Positions 4,303 to 6,649 of a DNA stretch of 6,649 nt are shown here, piece by piece. The stretch's first letter is position 1. Each line of letters opens with the position of its first letter. The stretch lies in the NCBI GenBank assembly GCA_036803025.1, contig DAIRVC010000150.1:1-6649 (forward strand), given 5' to 3'. The position numbers and the translations under genes are program-made. The notes beneath the pieces were generated by a model. The model was given only the letters and a program-made list of their open reading frames with translations. It did no database searches and was not told where the DNA came from. The DNA is from DAIRVC01 sp036803025. Lineage in GTDB: Bacteria > Chloroflexota > Anaerolineae > Anaerolineales > E44-bin32.

Positions 4303-5475
4303 ATGAACAAGAAGAGCGTTCGCGATCTGGATTTGAGAGGCAAGCGCGTTCTGATGCGCGTCGACTTCAACGTCCCCATGGAGGGCGGAAAGGTCACCGA
4401 CGACAAGCGCATACGCGCCTCTCTGCCGACCATCCAGTATGTCCTGGAGCAGGGCTCGCCGTTGATTCTGATGAGCCACTTGGGCCGGCCGAAGGGCGGG
4501 CCGGATCCGGAGTTCAGTCTCAAGGCCGCTGCCGAGACGCTGGCCGGGCTGTTGGGGAAGCCGGTCAAGATGGCGCCCGACTGCATCGGCGCCGAGGTAG
4601 AGTCGATGGCGCGTGCCCTCAAGCCGGGCGAGATTCTCATGCTGGAGAATGTCCGCTTCCACAAGGAAGAGGAGAAGAACGACCCGGCGTTCGCCAAGAA
4701 GCTGGCCGCGCTGGGAGAGATCTACGTCAACGATGCATTCGGTTCGGCGCACCGCGCGCATGCCAGCACAGAGGGAGTGGCTCACCACTTGCCCGCTGTG
4801 TCGGGGTTCTTGATGGAGCAGGAGCTCGAGTACCTCGGACGGGCCACGCTCAATCCGCAGCATCCGTACGTCGCCATCCTGGGCGGCGCCAAGATCAGCG
4901 ACAAGATCGCCGTTATCGAGAACCTGCTCTCGAAGTGCGACCGGCTGATCGTCGGCGGCGGCATGGCCAATACCTTCCTGGCCGCCAAAGGCTACGATAT
5001 GGCCGACAGCCTGGTCGAGACGGAGGCTGTCGAGACGGCCGCCTCGCTCCTGGCCAAGCACGCCGCCAAACTCCTGCTGCCGGTGGATGCCGTGATCGGC
5101 GACAAGTTCGAGGCCGACGCCCAGAGCCGGGTGGTCGATGTCGACAAGGTGCCGAAAGGCTGGCGAGTGCTGGATATCGGCCCGAAGAGCCTGGAGGCCT
5201 TCAAGCAGGCGCTCAGCGGTGCACGGCTGATCGTCTGGAACGGCCCGATGGGCGTGTTCGAGTTCCCGCGCTTCGCCGAAGGCACCTTTGCCCTGGCGCG
5301 GGCGCTTGCGGAGAGCGGGGCGACGACCGTGATCGGCGGGGGGGATAGTGCCAGCGCCGTGAAGAAGGCGGGTGTGGCCAAGAAGATGACGCACGTCTCC
5401 ACCGGAGGCGGCGCCTCGCTGGAATTCCTGGAGGGCAAGACCCTTCCAGGAGTGGCCGCTCTGGCCGACAAGTAG
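4303..5475 (+). CDS. pgk: Phosphoglycerate kinase
   Basis: This 390-residue cytosolic enzyme transfers the acyl phosphate of 1,3-bisphosphoglycerate to ADP, giving ATP and 3-phosphoglycerate, and acts directly after GAPDH. The N-terminal substrate domain shows Arg-Val-Asp-Phe-Asn-Val-Pro (19-25), Ser-His-Leu-Gly-Arg-Pro-Lys-Gly, Glu-Asn-Val-Arg-Phe and Asn-Asp-Ala-Phe-Gly-Ser-Ala-His-Arg. The nucleotide domain has Gly-Gly-Ala-Lys-Ile-Ser-Asp-Lys (194-201), Trp-Asn-Gly-Pro-Met-Gly-Val-Phe-Glu (312-320) and Gly-Gly-Gly-Asp-Ser (345-349). The C-terminal Ser-Thr-Gly-Gly-Gly-Ala-Ser-Leu-Glu precedes Gly-Lys-x-Leu-Pro-Gly. Length and motifs are complete. The ATG at 4303 is chosen because GGAGG (4293-4297) lies 5 nt upstream and residues 1-10 match PGK starts; the in-frame extension to 4246 would be translated G-rich spacer. 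The gene probably ends the yvcK-gap-pgk operon, as a strong terminator follows. Confidence 0.97.
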   Translation: MNKKSVRDLDLRGKRVLMRVDFNVPMEGGKVTDDKRIRASLPTIQYVLEQGSPLILMSHLGRPKGGPDPEFSLKAAAETLAGLLGKPVKMAPDCIGAEVESMARALKPGEILMLENVRFHKEEEKNDPAFAKKLAALGEIYVNDAFGSAHRAHASTEGVAHHLPAVSGFLMEQELEYLGRATLNPQHPYVAILGGAKISDKIAVIENLLSKCDRLIVGGGMANTFLAAKGYDMADSLVETEAVETAASLLAKHAAKLLLPVDAVIGDKFEADAQSRVVDVDKVPKGWRVLDIGPKSLEAFKQALSGARLIVWNGPMGVFEFPRFAEGTFALARALAESGATTVIGGGDSASAVKKAGVAKKMTHVSTGGGASLEFLEGKTLPGVAALADK

Positions 5476-5494
5476 CCGCAGTCTCGTCACCTGC

Positions 5495-5532
5495 CGAGGC
5501 CCCAGGGTGAATTCCCCGGGGCCTCGTTCTTT
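5495..5532 (+). terminator. Rho-independent terminator after pgk
   Basis: A 9-bp perfect GC-rich stem (CGAGGCCCC at 5495-5503 with GGGGCCTCG at 5518-5526) continues past one A/C mismatch into a further 3-bp GGG/CCC pair, with a 6-nt loop TGAATT (5508-5513). TTCTTT (5527-5532) follows. It starts 19 bp after the pgk stop and separates the operon from the kinase promoter. Confidence 0.92.
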
Positions 5533-5567
5533 GCCGCCTTGCGGTTTACTTCCAGTTCGCGGGTCCT

Positions 5568-5583
5568 TGTTGCCGGGGCAACA
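5568..5583. promoter_or_regulatory. Perfect 16-bp palindrome in the kinase promoter (operator candidate)
   Basis: TGTTGCC-GG-GGCAACA is perfectly symmetrical with 7-bp arms. It covers the probable -35 hexamer (TTGCCG, 5570-5575) and the first part of the spacer before the -10. A dimeric regulator bound here would block RNA polymerase. No regulator gene is visible in the window. Confidence 0.5.
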
Positions 5584-5599
5584 GGCGCGGACATATAAT
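5570..5599 (+). promoter_or_regulatory. Promoter of the Ser/Thr kinase gene
   Basis: A perfect TATAAT (5594-5599) lies 18 bp downstream of TTGCCG (5570-5575, 4 of 6 to the -35 consensus). Transcription would start near 5606, leaving a leader of about 22 nt. AGGAG (5617-5621) is the ribosome binding site, 6 nt before the ATG at 5628. The preceding terminator makes this an independent transcription unit. Confidence 0.65.
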
Positions 5600-5627
5600 C
5601 CTCTTGATCAGAACCCAGGAGCCCGCG

Positions 5628-6649
5628 ATGTCCTTCTCCGTCGGCGAGAACGTCGGCCCCTACCGCATCATCGAGCAGCTCGGGCAGGGGGGCATGGCCA
5701 CTGTGTACAAGGCCTACCATGCCTCGCTTGACCGCTACGTGGCCATCAAGGTGCTGCACCGGGCCTTCATGGAAGATCCCAACTTCCTGGCCCGCTTCCA
5801 GCGCGAAGCACGCGTGGTCGCCCGCCTGGAGCACCCCAATATCGTCCCCATCTACGACTTCTCCGAGCATGGCGGGCAACCCTACCTGGTGATGAAGTTC
5901 ATCGAAGGGGAGACGCTCAAGGCGCGAATGCTGCGCGGCCCGCTGACCAAGGAAGAGGGCCTGCGGATCGTGGACGCCATCGGCCAGGGGCTCTCCTACG
6001 CGCACAAGCGCGGAGTCCTGCACCGGGATATCAAGCCGTCCAACGTCCTGCTCAGCCCCGATGGTGGCATCTACCTGGCCGACTTCGGCCTGGCGCGCAT
6101 CGCGCAGGCCGGCGAGTCGACGCTCTCCAGCGACATGATGCTCGGCACGCCGCAGTACATCTCCCCTGAGCAGGCCCGCGGCGAGCGCGATCTCGACCAG
6201 GGGACGGACATCTACTCCTTTGGCGTGGTGCTGTACGAGATGGTGGTTGGGCGCGTGCCCTTCAGCGCCGATACGCCGTTCTCCATCATCCATGATCACA
6301 TCTACACGCCGCTGCCGCTGCCGCGCACGCTCAACCCGCGCGTCCCGGATGCGGCCGAACGCGTGCTGCTCAAAGCGCTGGCCAAGGAGCGAGCCGACCG
6401 CTTCCCGGACGTCGAGCAGATGGTGGCCGCCTTTTCTGCGGCGATCGGCGGCCAGGCGCATGCGGACCTCCCCGACCAACGGACTTTGTCCGCGCTCCCG
6501 CCAACGACCCGCCGCAAGAGAGGGCGTGAACAGACTCTGCTCGTCCCGCCTCCCGTCACGCAGCCGGCCGCGAAAGAGCCCGCGCCGCGTGGGACGCGCA
6601 GTCGGTCCTGGTGGTGGGTGGCGGCCGGGCTGGCCCTGAGCTGTCTGTG
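5628..6649 (+). CDS. Hanks-type serine/threonine protein kinase, membrane-anchored, 3' end outside window
   Basis: The frame opens at ATG 5628 and stays open to the window edge, giving 340 codons of a longer protein. Residues 12 to about 270 are a complete bacterial Ser/Thr kinase domain. It has the P-loop Gly-Gln-Gly-Gly-Met-Ala-Thr-Val-Tyr (19-27), ATP-anchoring Lys41 in Ala-Ile-Lys-Val, and Glu60 of helix C. The catalytic loop is His-Arg-Asp-Ile-Lys-Pro-Ser-Asn (132-139, Asp134), the metal-binding motif is Asp-Phe-Gly (152-154), and Gly-Thr-Pro-Gln-Tyr-Ile-Ser-Pro-Glu-Gln (173-182) and Asp-Ile-Tyr-Ser-Phe-Gly (194-199) follow. All catalytic residues are present, so it should be active, and the HRD arginine suggests activation-loop phosphorylation. 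After the domain comes a Pro- and Arg/Lys-rich juxtamembrane linker (about 271-326). At about 329 a Trp-Trp-Trp-Val-Ala-Ala-Gly-Leu helix begins, so the usual kinase-in, sensor-out layout is expected. The sensor domain is missing from the window and its substrate is unknown. Confidence 0.93.
   Translation, partial: MSFSVGENVGPYRIIEQLGQGGMATVYKAYHASLDRYVAIKVLHRAFMEDPNFLARFQREARVVARLEHPNIVPIYDFSEHGGQPYLVMKFIEGETLKARMLRGPLTKEEGLRIVDAIGQGLSYAHKRGVLHRDIKPSNVLLSPDGGIYLADFGLARIAQAGESTLSSDMMLGTPQYISPEQARGERDLDQGTDIYSFGVVLYEMVVGRVPFSADTPFSIIHDHIYTPLPLPRTLNPRVPDAAERVLLKALAKERADRFPDVEQMVAAFSAAIGGQAHADLPDQRTLSALPPTTRRKRGREQTLLVPPPVTQPAAKEPAPRGTRSRSWWWVAAGLALSCL

Noticed and set aside
3096..4697. Minus-strand open frame of 533 codons opposite gap and early pgk
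   Set aside because: It is antisense to two unmistakable glycolytic genes, is rich in Asp, Val, Gly and Arg as expected for a shadow frame, and has no recognisable motif.
5507..5731. Small plus-strand open frame overlapping the terminator and kinase start
   Set aside because: It begins inside the terminator hairpin and is out of frame with the kinase, whose motifs are unambiguous in the frame starting at 5628.
4138..6479. Minus-strand open frames of 450 and 330 codons opposite pgk and the kinase
   Set aside because: Both are antisense to genes with complete catalytic motifs and show shadow-like composition. Their near-abutting ends around 5487-5490 suggest no real operon.
1..6649. A novel defence, mobile or biosynthetic system
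   Set aside because: All five genes belong to known housekeeping or signalling families. I saw no integrase, transposase, toxin-antitoxin pair, CRISPR repeat, attachment site or compositional break.

Overview
The window looks like a chromosomal segment of a high-GC bacterium, most likely a member of the Chloroflexota (Anaerolineae-like). The main clue is the YvcK homologue, whose two-helix N-terminal membrane domain and conserved Pro-Gly-Leu-Gly-x-Lys-Arg-Trp stretch I recall as typical of Chloroflexota and some Clostridia. The archaeal-type phosphoglycerate mutase and the high G/C usage at third codon positions fit but do not prove this. No mobile element, CRISPR array, tRNA or rRNA was seen.

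Layout. At 1-284 lies the 3' end of a multi-pass membrane protein (DUF1461/TIGR01906-like, + strand). It converges on apgM (302-1513, - strand), the cofactor-independent phosphoglycerate mutase. A 252-bp divergent intergenic region (1514-1765) holds a structured apgM leader and promoter on one strand. On the other strand it holds a well-formed sigma70-type promoter for yvcK, surrounded by repeated octamers. yvcK (1766-3133), gap (3159-4214) and pgk (4303-5475) run in the same direction with 25- and 88-bp gaps and end at a strong intrinsic terminator (5495-5532), so they probably form one operon. The gap-pgk spacer carries a large imperfect inverted repeat and a G-rich tract that runs into the pgk ribosome binding site. 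A new transcription unit then starts with its own promoter and a perfect palindrome. It encodes a Hanks-type Ser/Thr kinase (from 5628) whose C-terminal part is cut off by the window edge just as a transmembrane helix begins.

How the genes fit together. GAPDH, PGK and phosphoglycerate mutase catalyse three consecutive reversible steps of lower glycolysis/gluconeogenesis. YvcK homologues are needed for growth on gluconeogenic carbon sources and for correct cell-wall synthesis. In Bacillus, Listeria and Mycobacterium, YvcK homologues are reported substrates of PASTA-type Ser/Thr kinases. Finding a membrane-tethered YvcK, the triose-phosphate enzymes and a membrane-anchored Ser/Thr kinase together suggests a carbon-flux and envelope control neighbourhood, but that link is inferred.

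The genes belong to known families. The least explained material is regulatory: the leaderless GTG start of yvcK, the octamer cluster around its promoter, the structured apgM leader, the G-rich element before pgk, and the operator-like palindrome before the kinase.
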